Shown piece after piece: positions 22,921 to 30,507 of a stretch of DNA of 31,642 nucleotides. Origin of the DNA: a virus. The notes beneath the pieces were generated by a model, which ran no database searches, had not been told where the DNA came from, and worked only from the letters and a program-made list of their open reading frames with translations. Numbering within the stretch: position 1 is the stretch's first letter; every line of letters starts with the position of its first letter. The stretch lies in IMG/VR virus record IMGVR_UViG_3300010885_031497, positions 1-31,642 of that record. The stretch is one strand, 5' to 3'. Position numbers and translations under genes: made by a program.

Positions 22921-24748
22921 GTCGACGTCCTTCAAGCTGTGATCCAGCTGCAGGCGGCGTAGCAGCAGCTAGTGCTGGTGTGGCTGCTGGTGCTGGTGCT
23001 GGTACTGTTGGTTTCGCAGTCACAGGTTTGGTTCTCGGTTGAGCCACTGGCTTAGCAGCGGTAATATTACCAACTGTGCGCAGATCTCGTAGTAATGCCT
23101 GTAACTGATCCTGATTGCGTATCCTGCTGATAGCCAAAGTCAATTGCTGTACTATATCTGGGTGTGCCGGAGCCGGAGCAGGTTGTGCTGCAGGCGTCTG
23201 TGACGTTTGAAGAGCAGCATCTGCTTCTTGTATGCCTTGGCGCTGTAGATTGCTTAAGATTGTTCTGGCATTTGCCTGTGTCAATCTGGCTATCTCACCT
23301 TTGATACCGCGTAGAGTTTTCAAGGCTGCTTGTTGATCCTGATAAAGCAGTTCTCTGGCCAGTGCGATAGCTGCATCTTTGCCTTCGATTGATAGCTTGT
23401 CATTAACCAATTTGTCTATCTCAGCATCACCTGTCTTGATAGGCTGACTGGCTGTTGATGGTGCAGCAGATGCTGCAGGGGTAGCAGCTGCTGCTGGAAT
23501 TTCCATCTGGTATTTCTTAAAGATTGCTTTAATGTCATCTTGCGAAATATTATCAGCTAATAGTTTTTTGTAAAGATTAGTGGTATTCCTATCAAAATTA
23601 TCAGCTTCTCGGAGACTTCTTAAAGATGCAGATACGGCTATAGATTCTTCAAATTCACTATCATCATTCTGGGTAGGAGTGTACTTTCCAGATGCCGCAT
23701 TTGACATTGCCTTGCGCATCGTATCAGCGCTTGCAATATCCTTGTTAAATCCCTTGGCAGCAGCTGGATTTTCTAGCTCAACAAATGACTTTTCTATGGC
23801 TGCACTGCCGCCGCTTAGTTTACCACCGTGTGCGCGAGCTGCTTCGCCGCCGGCCATGAGATCTAGCTCATCTTTTCGCGCCTGTTGATACTCAAAATCC
23901 ATGTTCTTGTGCTCACCTTTGTGTGTAGCAACAATGGTATCGAGAGCCTTCTCGTAGCTGGCATGATCAGTTATCTTGCCATCCTTGGCCATCTGTTTGA
24001 GAGCATTGAGATCGTCTTCTATGCTCTTATGATGAGATGCATCGGCGATCGGTGCAGCGGTGCTTGTGTTAGTCATCATCATGTGGCCAAGCTGGCCCAT
24101 GGCTGTGGCTGCCAATCCGCCTATGGCTCCCGCAGCTAGGCCCATAGCCGCACCTTCCAACCCTGCTTTTGCTGCTGATTTCCAATCCTGCCCTGCTATC
24201 TTGGCACGAGCAATGCTTGCCAATCCGCCTGCTACTGCACCCGCTGCTTGAGGATTCGCTGTGGCTAATAGTGTAGCTGCACCAGCTGCACCAGACACTG
24301 CAGTTAGTGCCAGACTCTGCAGATTTGGATTCTTTATCGCAGTTTGTGCTAGCCGTAGCAATTCTCGTTTAGCAGTACCATCTGTGACGTTTGATAATGC
24401 AGTCTTGATCTTTGCTGCATATCCTTGTACTGGTGTACTTTTGTTAGCATCCGGTATCTTAGCATAGTATTTTTGTTGTATATCTGGAGGAATTATATCT
24501 GCCAAGGTAGTTTTGGCGATATCTTGGCCCTGTTTGAGTAATTCAACATCGGCCATTATCTTCTGCCATGTATCAGGGTCTATCGTAGACTCTTCATTAA
24601 GCTGGCGTTCGTTGATCTTTTTGCGTAACCATGCACCGTATGGCTTTAAAAATTGATCGCGCATCTCAATGAGATGACGTACTGTCCTGGGATCAGTGCC
24701 ATCTGCTAATGACTCAAATAGTTCGTCTCGGAATTCATGTGCTTTCAT
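22910..24748 (-). CDS. Large putative internal head protein with Gly/Ala hydrophobic core
   Basis: The 612-residue protein begins MKAHEFRDELFES, with a prohead-protease-type site after L-F-E12 and an M-K-A-H-E-F start almost the same as the HTH protein's. Residues 145-220 are long Gly/Ala/Leu helices with glycine-zipper spacing (GAAMGLAAGAIGGLAATAMG) that could enter a membrane. The centre is charged and helical, and the C-terminal third has Pro/Ala-rich linkers around a helical repeat region. More sites of the same type lie after E381 (SLREA) and E508 (GIQEA). No enzyme motif is seen. I infer a protein carried in the capsid that may help DNA entry, but this is untested. Confidence 0.8.
   Translation of the reverse strand: MKAHEFRDELFESLADGTDPRTVRHLIEMRDQFLKPYGAWLRKKINERQLNEESTIDPDTWQKIMADVELLKQGQDIAKTTLADIIPPDIQQKYYAKIPDANKSTPVQGYAAKIKTALSNVTDGTAKRELLRLAQTAIKNPNLQSLALTAVSGAAGAATLLATANPQAAGAVAGGLASIARAKIAGQDWKSAAKAGLEGAAMGLAAGAIGGLAATAMGQLGHMMMTNTSTAAPIADASHHKSIEDDLNALKQMAKDGKITDHASYEKALDTIVATHKGEHKNMDFEYQQARKDELDLMAGGEAARAHGGKLSGGSAAIEKSFVELENPAAAKGFNKDIASADTMRKAMSNAASGKYTPTQNDDSEFEESIAVSASLRSLREADNFDRNTTNLYKKLLADNISQDDIKAIFKKYQMEIPAAAATPAASAAPSTASQPIKTGDAEIDKLVNDKLSIEGKDAAIALARELLYQDQQAALKTLRGIKGEIARLTQANARTILSNLQRQGIQEADAALQTSQTPAAQPAPAPAHPDIVQQLTLAISRIRNQDQLQALLRDLRTVGNITAAKPVAQPRTKPVTAKPTVPAPAPAATPALAAATPPAAGSQLEGRRRAP
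22928..22932 (-). promoter_or_regulatory. Ribosome binding site that fixes the GTG start of the ligase-like gene
   Basis: AAGGA on the minus strand with a 7-base spacer to GTG at 22920. It lies inside the last codons of the 612-aa gene, so the two genes overlap by 11 bases. Confidence 0.7.
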
Positions 24749-25428
24749 GGCTGGCTCAATAGTTGATTTAATGCTTGCTGTAGCGCAACTCTTCTTGCAG
24801 TTGGCGCGGTGGGAGCTGCAGCAGCTGCAGACTGCGTGGTTGCAGCAGGCTCTGCTTGTTTGCTAGATTTTTGATATGTTTGTGTGTTAACTTTTTGATT
24901 AACTTGCTGAGTACCTTGATCAACATCGCCAAACTGTAGTTGTTCCATCCTACGCACACTGGCTATTCCGATCAGCTTTTGTAGTATCTCTGTTGCATTA
25001 TCGCTGTTGATACCAGGCCACAGCTCGTCCAATGTTGCATCACCCTTCATATCATTTATTGTGATGATCTTGGCAGGTTTGAAACGCTCCAATTTACGAT
25101 TTTTACTAGCTGCCTGCATGATTGCTTGTATCTCAGTATCGGACAGCTTCAGACCGCCTCGCATAAACAGATAGACTGCGCGTATTGGCAGCTCGTGCAA
25201 CGTTTTATTGGTTATTGGACCATCGTTCTTGTCAGTGTATCGCCCAACCAGCCGCATCATATCACGCACATTTTTATTCACATAGTCCTGCATCTCGGCT
25301 CGGCCGCCCATCATGCTAGTGCTGTCACTGGGTACCACAGTGGATAACCATTTAGCAATACCTCTGAGACCAGCCCAAATTTCGTCTAATTCTTGTTTAG
25401 TATTTGGTGCATACTCGCTGACTCTCAC
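24745..25428 (-). CDS. Unknown 227-aa protein with a low-complexity C-terminus
   Basis: The start is a GTG that overlaps the previous stop by 4 bases (GTGA), with GAGG 9 bases upstream. Residues 1-150 look like a compact helical domain (WAGLRGIAKWLSTVVPS, then NVRDMMRLVGRYTD). The last 80 residues are Gln/Ala/Thr-rich and end in QALNQLLSQP, a weak amphipathic helix. I recognise no family. It lies between the 83-aa and 612-aa genes in a coupled late string and may be an assembly partner of the large protein. Confidence 0.75.
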   Translation of the reverse strand: MRVSEYAPNTKQELDEIWAGLRGIAKWLSTVVPSDSTSMMGGRAEMQDYVNKNVRDMMRLVGRYTDKNDGPITNKTLHELPIRAVYLFMRGGLKLSDTEIQAIMQAASKNRKLERFKPAKIITINDMKGDATLDELWPGINSDNATEILQKLIGIASVRRMEQLQFGDVDQGTQQVNQKVNTQTYQKSSKQAEPAATTQSAAAAAPTAPTARRVALQQALNQLLSQP

Positions 25429-25676
25429 GGCTTTATACCTCGTAATTCCTTGATCTTCCTGCCAAATTTGCGATGATCTTCGCTCATTATGCTGCGATGC
25501 AATCTCTTGATCAGATCCTGTGCATCTTCTTCACTGTAATTCTCACGTATGAGCTGCACAAGGTTTATGGCGCTGGCAATAACATGGCTAGCTCGGCTTT
25601 CTATCACCGTGTGTTTGCTTTTGGCAGGGACGAACTTATCCAATTCGTCAATAAAGCTGTTGATCTTGTCAGCCAT
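25425..25676 (-). CDS. Small helical protein, 83 aa, first gene of a late string
   Basis: The start is placed at the ATG at 25676, because GAGG lies 6 bases ahead; the ATG at 25688 has none. The product is charged and helical throughout (ADKINSFIDELDKFVP, then EDAQDLIKRLHRSIMS), with no known motif. A late-like ACTAAATA lies 24 bases upstream of the start, back to back with a plus-strand late promoter. The stop overlaps the start of the 227-aa gene. Confidence 0.75.
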   Translation of the reverse strand: MADKINSFIDELDKFVPAKSKHTVIESRASHVIASAINLVQLIRENYSEEDAQDLIKRLHRSIMSEDHRKFGRKIKELRGIKP

Positions 25677-25699
25677 GGTGATCCTCATGCTAGGTTCAT

Positions 25700-25707
25700 T
25701 ATTTAGT
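25700..25707 (-). promoter_or_regulatory. Late-promoter-like octamer ACTAAATA (minus strand)
   Basis: Same octamer as at 20628-20635. It would drive the string 25676 to 21560 leftwards. It stands 15 bases from a plus-strand late-like element. Confidence 0.45.
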
Positions 25708-25722
25708 TACAGCCTTCTGCTC

Positions 25723-25730
25723 GATAAATA
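25723..25730 (+). promoter_or_regulatory. Late-promoter-like octamer GATAAATA (plus strand)
   Basis: GATAAATACC, one base from the T4 late consensus, ends 27 bases ahead of the 146-aa gene ATG. It is the only promoter-like signal for this isolated plus-strand gene. Confidence 0.6.
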
Positions 25731-25757
25731 CCTTTTGTAAATCATCCGGAGTCTATC

Positions 25758-26198
25758 ATGAACATCACACTTCAATCAGATGCAATGCGCGAATTGATGC
25801 GCCGTCTCGCTGAGGCAGATGCTGGAATACTAGGCACTGGTGATACTGCTGCTCCTGCTGCTGCTCAAACACCGGTCGAAGAACCTGCTGCTGCTCCAGA
25901 AGCTGGCACAGAAGATCAACCTGAGGACGACGCAGACATAGAAAAGGTCATGACCGAACCTCGCGATACCACTGCTGAGAAGTTCAGCCTTAGTTCATTG
26001 GCCGATGATCTAGGTTTGGAAAACACACAACTATTCAAAACAGCATTTAATCAGCTACGCAGTGGCACAGAGCCAACTGATCCAGATCAGCTCAAAGAAC
26101 TTGCAGCTGCGTTCACCAAATTGATGAGCACAGATACCAGTAATGCACAGAAGGCGGTAAATCGCCTACGCCAGATCTATAAGAAACCTATCGCCTAA
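25758..26198 (+). CDS. Acidic 146-aa protein with a prohead-protease-type site, plus-strand island
   Basis: The product starts MNITLQSDAMRELMRRLAEA. L-A-E19 before A20 has the form cut by the T4 prohead protease. The middle is acidic and Ala/Pro-rich (EEPAAAPEAGTEDQPEDDAD) and the end is helical (LKELAAAFTKLMS, then AVNRLRQIY). Acidic small proteins trimmed in this way are known from the T4 head core (gp67 and the internal proteins), so a head-core or packaged role is likely. GGAG lies 8 bases ahead of the ATG, and a late-like promoter precedes it. The last 11 bases overlap the end of the helicase gene on the other strand. Confidence 0.82.
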   Translation: MNITLQSDAMRELMRRLAEADAGILGTGDTAAPAAAQTPVEEPAAAPEAGTEDQPEDDADIEKVMTEPRDTTAEKFSLSSLADDLGLENTQLFKTAFNQLRSGTEPTDPDQLKELAAAFTKLMSTDTSNAQKAVNRLRQIYKKPIA

Positions 26199-27630
26199 TC
26201 AAACTGGTCAAGCTGCTGAGCTGACCCAAACTCTTGCTAATGTCAACCCCGGGCCTGGCTGCTGCTGGCGTGTCACTCATGCCTCTAGGCGGAGGATTTA
26301 GGTTCTTCCTGCGCAGATCATTGAACACATCTGCACCCGCGCCGCCGCCCTGCAGCATGTTTTGTTGCTCTTCATCCAAGTCAAATATCTTCAGTGTGTT
26401 CTGATCAAAGCCCAGATATACCTTGCTGCCAACACCGCTTGAGCTACGTGTTTTCAAGAACTGTACTTGATACTGCCCGCGCTCTTTCATTGCTGCGCTG
26501 GCAAAGATGGATATCACGTTATCTGCGGTCTGGATCTTGGAGATACCACCCGAGATCATGCTGTGATCATGTTCTTGTTCCTGCGTGGCACTTCTATTCA
26601 GCTGACATGCTGTAACACATACCATGTTTCGCTCAACTGCTAAACCACGCAGCTCTTCAGTGACAAACTTGTCTTTGATGAACAAGTCACTGGGATTGAT
26701 CTTCTTGTTGTTGGGATACAACAAGTCCAAGTAATCAACCACGATCACATCACAGCGCTTCTGCGTTTCAATCTCATAGTTCTTGAGATAGGCTTTGATA
26801 TCGTTCACTGTGCTGCCCTGTGGCAGTTGGCGTACATGCAGCAGTCCGCTCTTGCGCTGTGCTGCCTTGACTTTCAGTTCAACAGTATCAAGATTGCGGA
26901 AGATTTCTTTGCTGCCAACCTCAGTGAGCATGCTATCCATGCGCATGGAAGTCAGTTCTTCGCTGAGCTCCAGCGTGATGTACACCACATTCAAACCCTG
27001 CTTGACCATGTTCAAACTAATGTTCTGCAAGAACAAGCTCTTGCCCACACCAGAGCCTGCACACCAGATTGTGATTTCACCTCGGTTAATACCACCATAA
27101 AGCTTGTCATCCACAGATTTCCATCCAGTGGTACACTGGCCATTCTTGTCCTTGATCTTCAGCAATCTAGCTCGAGGATCATCAAAATAGTCTGTGCCTA
27201 AGTCGCTCTGCAAGCTGACCAATATAGCTTCTCTGACCAGCTTCTCAACCTCACCATAGTTGCCCTTGTCTATGAGATCAGCACTGCTGAGCACAGCATC
27301 TGCAAGTGCTCTGTTCTTGCAGAAGCCTTCGATCTCATCCAAGAATGCATCTTGATGACCGGGACTGATGTCACCAATGTGTGTAAAGTCCAATCCTGTC
27401 TCAGCATTAACCTGTTCTATCTTTGGCAGCACACGATATTCCTCAGCATGCTTGACCATATAACGCACTGCTGGTCTGAGCTTGGCCACAAAATATTTGG
27501 GATTGACGATGTTCACGCAGCGAGTGAAGATGTCTTCGCTGCTCAACAACACGTTGATCAGCAGCTTCTGCTTGTCCTCGTTGTAATCTGTGACGGTCTC
27601 TTTTTCTTCATTGCCAAATCTATCTGCCAT
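26188..27630 (-). CDS. 41: Replicative DNA helicase, T4 gp41-like (DnaB family)
   Basis: The 480-residue product is the hexameric helicase that unwinds DNA at the fork and works with the primase encoded just upstream. The RecA-type core has Walker A AGSGVGKS (about 191-198), the H1a region VVYITLELSEE, Walker B VIVVDYLDLL (295-304), the sensor ACQLNR (341-346) and the arginine-finger region FLKTRSSSG. The N-terminal 150 residues form the collar that binds the primase. The C-terminus is a low-complexity Gly/Pro tail that ends in a short helix. The ATG at 27630 has GGGG 7 bases upstream. It follows the primase gene after 12 bases. Confidence 0.95.
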   Translation of the reverse strand: MADRFGNEEKETVTDYNEDKQKLLINVLLSSEDIFTRCVNIVNPKYFVAKLRPAVRYMVKHAEEYRVLPKIEQVNAETGLDFTHIGDISPGHQDAFLDEIEGFCKNRALADAVLSSADLIDKGNYGEVEKLVREAILVSLQSDLGTDYFDDPRARLLKIKDKNGQCTTGWKSVDDKLYGGINRGEITIWCAGSGVGKSLFLQNISLNMVKQGLNVVYITLELSEELTSMRMDSMLTEVGSKEIFRNLDTVELKVKAAQRKSGLLHVRQLPQGSTVNDIKAYLKNYEIETQKRCDVIVVDYLDLLYPNNKKINPSDLFIKDKFVTEELRGLAVERNMVCVTACQLNRSATQEQEHDHSMISGGISKIQTADNVISIFASAAMKERGQYQVQFLKTRSSSGVGSKVYLGFDQNTLKIFDLDEEQQNMLQGGGAGADVFNDLRRKNLNPPPRGMSDTPAAARPGVDISKSLGQLSSLTSLIRR

Positions 27631-27642
27631 CCGTCATCCCCT

Positions 27643-28662
27643 TCATCTGAACATCTTGCGTTTGGTGCCAATCTGCAAGGCACTGTTGGTCTTGCTGTCT
27701 ATTATTGTGCGCAGAGTGAACAGTTTCCCATACCTGCAACTGGCATCTGCTGCATCTTTTACATCATCTTCCCAGTCTGGAAAACTCACGCTCCAACCTT
27801 GTTCCAATGCTATATCTATCAGCCCTTGGTTGTTGCGCTGCCTATCCGGCAGCAGTATTATCTCTCGATCGGTACTGTTGAGCCAACTCAGCTGTTGCTT
27901 GCTCAATTTGCTACCCAGTGCTGCCACACCATCCACTGCTATTGCATCAAATGGACCTTCAACCAGTATGATATATTTACGATTGCCCTTGGTTATGGCA
28001 TCACAGTTGAACAGGTATCCAGTCTGCAGATCACTGTTGTAATATCTGGGAGTACCAGACGGAGGAGTACCAGCATATCTGGCAGTCCAACCCACTATCT
28101 TATCGCGATAATAAAAGGGTATGACAATGCGCTGATCTAGGTTCCATTTGGTGCTGGGTGTCCAGTGATAATCCCAGCCTTCGCCCACAGCTGTGCCTCG
28201 GCTATTTAAATAGTCTATGCATGTTCCAAACTGCTCACTGAGCTCGTCGTCTTCCATCACCACTTGTATTGGTCGTGCGTTTTCAGGCAATGAAACTTCC
28301 TTGAAGTCATGCACAAAGTTCAATTCAGCGTGATCTGACACTGCTGTCACACCGTTCAGCTTGTTCTGCAAGACTTCTAGCTTGACCTTGCGGATATCCT
28401 CGCTGGGTACACCCATCCAATCCATGAGGTTCTCAAAGTTCCTGCTGATGTTGACATTGTCAAACACAGTCTTGAAACCACAGTTGTAACAGTTGTAGGC
28501 AATGTGGCCATCTGGTAAGATCAGCATGTTACCGCGCATGCGTGTGTCACGGCCATGGCCTCTGTGAGTGCAACAAGGAGCATTGAACATCAGCCAGCCG
28601 CGGGGACTGGTCTTGCGTTTCTGTGGTAGATTCTCAGCCACTAGTTGATGCATCAGAGCCAT
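27643..28662 (-). CDS. 61: DNA primase, T4 gp61-like
   Basis: The 339-residue product makes RNA primers for lagging-strand synthesis. It has an N-terminal zinc-binding domain (C30, C31 and H33 in APCCTHRGHG, with C58 and C61 in YNCYNCGF), then a Toprim core: the acidic E235 in IILVEGPFDAI, the D-x-R in LLPDRQRNN (about 272) and D299-D300 in DWEDDVKDAADA. This is the T4 gp61 / DnaG-like order. The start is either the ATG at 28662 or, more comfortably spaced from GGAG, the in-frame ATG at 28653. It lies 20 bases after the 291-aa virion gene and directly before the helicase. Confidence 0.93.
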   Translation of the reverse strand: MALMHQLVAENLPQKRKTSPRGWLMFNAPCCTHRGHGRDTRMRGNMLILPDGHIAYNCYNCGFKTVFDNVNISRNFENLMDWMGVPSEDIRKVKLEVLQNKLNGVTAVSDHAELNFVHDFKEVSLPENARPIQVVMEDDELSEQFGTCIDYLNSRGTAVGEGWDYHWTPSTKWNLDQRIVIPFYYRDKIVGWTARYAGTPPSGTPRYYNSDLQTGYLFNCDAITKGNRKYIILVEGPFDAIAVDGVAALGSKLSKQQLSWLNSTDREIILLPDRQRNNQGLIDIALEQGWSVSFPDWEDDVKDAADASCRYGKLFTLRTIIDSKTNSALQIGTKRKMFR

Positions 28663-28682
28663 GCTCCGATTATAATGCCAAC

Positions 28683-29558
28683 TTAAGATTTGTACAGGAT
28701 TTTGTGAAAAACACCGTCATTGACGATCAGCTGCGCAAATGCATCCACATTGATAGGACTATCAATTCCGCTCCATATCGGAATGTAGCCAAATCTAACC
28801 CAGTATGCGTTTAGGTCAAAGTTAAACAGTGTTGGACCAGGCCCTTGGTTGTTAGTATAATCAAAAGTATAAAGTGGATCTGGACCAGGTACCAATGGTA
28901 TGAAGAACCATTCGCTGGGCAGTGGGCTATTATTGCTTAGACTAGCTTGAATGAAGAACTTGCCAAGGAATCTGGTTTGATAAACTGCAACTGTGTGCAT
29001 GCCGTTAGCACGCTGTGTCTGTGCATCACCCGGAAATGCCCCTGTGACGAACATGACATCGTCGTTGTTGCCAATTGGAGTCTGGGTGAATTGCTCAGCT
29101 AACACCTCTGTGGCAGGTACCATGGTGCGTAACACGCCATCGAATAGCTCAAAATTACCTATGCCGCGTTGGTTGATATCTGTATAAAACAACTGAGATA
29201 TGCCATTAACATCGGTATTTTGTATGCTGTAATTGTAGTATCCAGCAGCAAGATCTTCCACTTCGCCAGGTGTCAACCTCAGCTGTGCCTTGCCTTGGAT
29301 GGCCACAGTGACATCTACCCTCTTGGTTAGCACTATCTCGCCAGTGGATTGGTCCTGTATGAATGCTTCAAGCTCGATACCAACAAGATTGATCGGACGG
29401 CGCTCATTGTTGCGAATGACAAAGTCTATGGTGTTGGTCACGCCTTTGTAAAGCTTGGTATCATATATGGTCATAGGCCAATTCACCAGTTGCGGGTTTG
29501 CATCGAACTGCAGGAGTTGCACGTATTCCTTGAAGCTGTAGAGGAAGACCGTTGGCAT
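28683..29558 (-). CDS. Virion structural protein with BppU-like N-terminal beta domain
   Basis: The start is the ATG at 29558. The longer frame begins at a TTG beyond the promoter palindrome, so it is not used. The 291-residue product has an early segment (YKGVTNTIDFVIRNNERRP, then LVGIELEAFIQDQSTGE) like the beta-sandwich at the start of phage baseplate/receptor proteins (BppU type), followed by a middle part with GIGNFELFDGV and a C-terminal half rich in aromatic and Pro residues (PSEWFFIPLVPGPDP). No enzyme motif is seen. A late promoter 35 bases upstream fits a structural role. It is odd that it lies directly before the primase. Confidence 0.82.
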   Translation of the reverse strand: MPTVFLYSFKEYVQLLQFDANPQLVNWPMTIYDTKLYKGVTNTIDFVIRNNERRPINLVGIELEAFIQDQSTGEIVLTKRVDVTVAIQGKAQLRLTPGEVEDLAAGYYNYSIQNTDVNGISQLFYTDINQRGIGNFELFDGVLRTMVPATEVLAEQFTQTPIGNNDDVMFVTGAFPGDAQTQRANGMHTVAVYQTRFLGKFFIQASLSNNSPLPSEWFFIPLVPGPDPLYTFDYTNNQGPGPTLFNFDLNAYWVRFGYIPIWSGIDSPINVDAFAQLIVNDGVFHKILYKS

Positions 29559-29593
29559 AGGATCCTGACATATTGTTCCATCGATACTTTGTA

Positions 29594-29601
29594 TATTTAT
29601 A
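29594..29601 (-). promoter_or_regulatory. Late promoter TATAAATA, minus-strand half of a palindrome
   Basis: The palindrome TATTTATAAATA (29594-29605) gives an exact TATAAATA on each strand. The minus-strand copy lies 35 bases before the 291-aa gene ATG. Confidence 0.8.
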
Positions 29602-29605
29602 AATA
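29598..29605 (+). promoter_or_regulatory. Late promoter TATAAATA, plus-strand half of a palindrome
   Basis: The plus-strand copy of TATAAATA in the same palindrome lies 24 bases before the 123-aa gene ATG. The two copies share four bases, so both cannot be occupied at once. Confidence 0.8.
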
Positions 29606-29629
29606 CCACCACACGCAATTAGGAACAAT

Positions 29630-30001
29630 ATGTCAGATACCAAGCAGGTGTTACAGGAAAAGTTCCCGTTCCTCACTATAATAAGTCATTTAGACAAGGA
29701 ATATCTGGGCATAGTGCAGCATGCAGACAATGCATTTGTGCACATGTATGTGATGGATAACACTTTCACCGATGCGATGAAGCGAGAATTTTTAGAATGT
29801 GGTGATGTATGGTGGTGGGAAAGCAACCGACAGATACCAATCAACATGTTTGTGCGTGAAAGGTTTTATCTTTTCAAACGTCATCTGCGCATCTTCAGCA
29901 TGAAGGACACTGAGATCCTACAAGGTCCTGTGGTAAACCTCAAGGATCTCATGAACAAGCGAGTTAAGCGCAGGACCATACAGCTGGTCAAGCACGCTTA
30001 G
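29630..30001 (+). CDS. Conserved phage protein, 123 aa, plus-strand island
   Basis: The product reads FPFLTIISHLDKEYLGIVQH, then FVHMYVMD and a striking REFLECGDVWWWESNRQIP, ending basic (MNKRVKRRTIQLVK). I recall this pattern as common in aquatic T4-like phages, with no known function. The WWWES segment with several acidic and aromatic residues might bind a partner or nucleic acid. AGGA lies 6 bases ahead of the ATG, and a perfect late promoter precedes it. Its stop codon shares bases with the stop of the 157-aa minus-strand gene. Confidence 0.82.
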   Translation: MSDTKQVLQEKFPFLTIISHLDKEYLGIVQHADNAFVHMYVMDNTFTDAMKREFLECGDVWWWESNRQIPINMFVRERFYLFKRHLRIFSMKDTEILQGPVVNLKDLMNKRVKRRTIQLVKHA

Positions 30002-30471
30002 TCTCCCAGTGTCTCTACTGTGACTTTTGCACGAATGCGACCATCCTTGGTCACATGCACCTTAAGTGGTTTGCTAGCCGCCTTGCGTGACTTGGCATCA
30101 GCTTTTTCCTTGTCGTCACCCCACTTTTCAAACTCATTGTGGCTGAACGCAAACATGGTAGCATCACCGGCTTCGGCAATTCTCACGTAGCTGATGTATT
30201 GAGGATCCTTGCCATCTTCGCGCTCAACTTCAGTCCACACGTTCACAGCACCTGTGAGATTTTCTACCGTGTCCCAGATAGTAGCAATCAACGCAGGAGT
30301 GGCGCGGGGATTGCGAAACAGATAGCCCTTCTTGAGCTTGGCATTCAGCTTGGCAATTGGATCGTACTTGAGATCTATTCCAACTGGGTGTATCTCATCT
30401 CCGTCCACCATCTGGACGTTGGTACCAAACATATCGCTGATTACTTGGAATTCTAGCTTGGTGCGTGCCAT
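29998..30471 (-). CDS. Unknown 157-aa protein upstream of the virion/primase genes
   Basis: The product begins MARTKLEFQVISDMFGTNVQ and has a beta-rich first half with a helix (TPALIATIWDTVENLTGA), an acidic/aromatic centre (DATMFAFSHNEFEKWGDD) and a Lys-rich end. No motif is known to me. The ATG has a strong GAGGAG site 8 bases ahead. A weak sigma70-like pair (TTGAAC, 19 bases, TATAAG) lies over 30491-30520 and may drive it. It ends convergently with the plus-strand 123-aa gene, sharing bases of the stop codons (TTAG). Confidence 0.75.
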   Translation of the reverse strand: MARTKLEFQVISDMFGTNVQMVDGDEIHPVGIDLKYDPIAKLNAKLKKGYLFRNPRATPALIATIWDTVENLTGAVNVWTEVEREDGKDPQYISYVRIAEAGDATMFAFSHNEFEKWGDDKEKADAKSRKAASKPLKVHVTKDGRIRAKVTVETLGD

Positions 30472-30507
30472 TTGATTGCTCCTCTGATTGCTTATACTAA
30501 CACAGAT

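Noticed and set aside
27352-28140. Plus-strand 262-aa open frame
   Set aside because: It lies antisense to the helicase and primase genes, has a Cys/His/Ile-rich improbable composition, no ribosome site and no promoter.
29559-29618. TTG-initiated extension of the 291-aa virion gene
   Set aside because: It would run through the late-promoter palindrome; ATG 29558 has AGGA just ahead.
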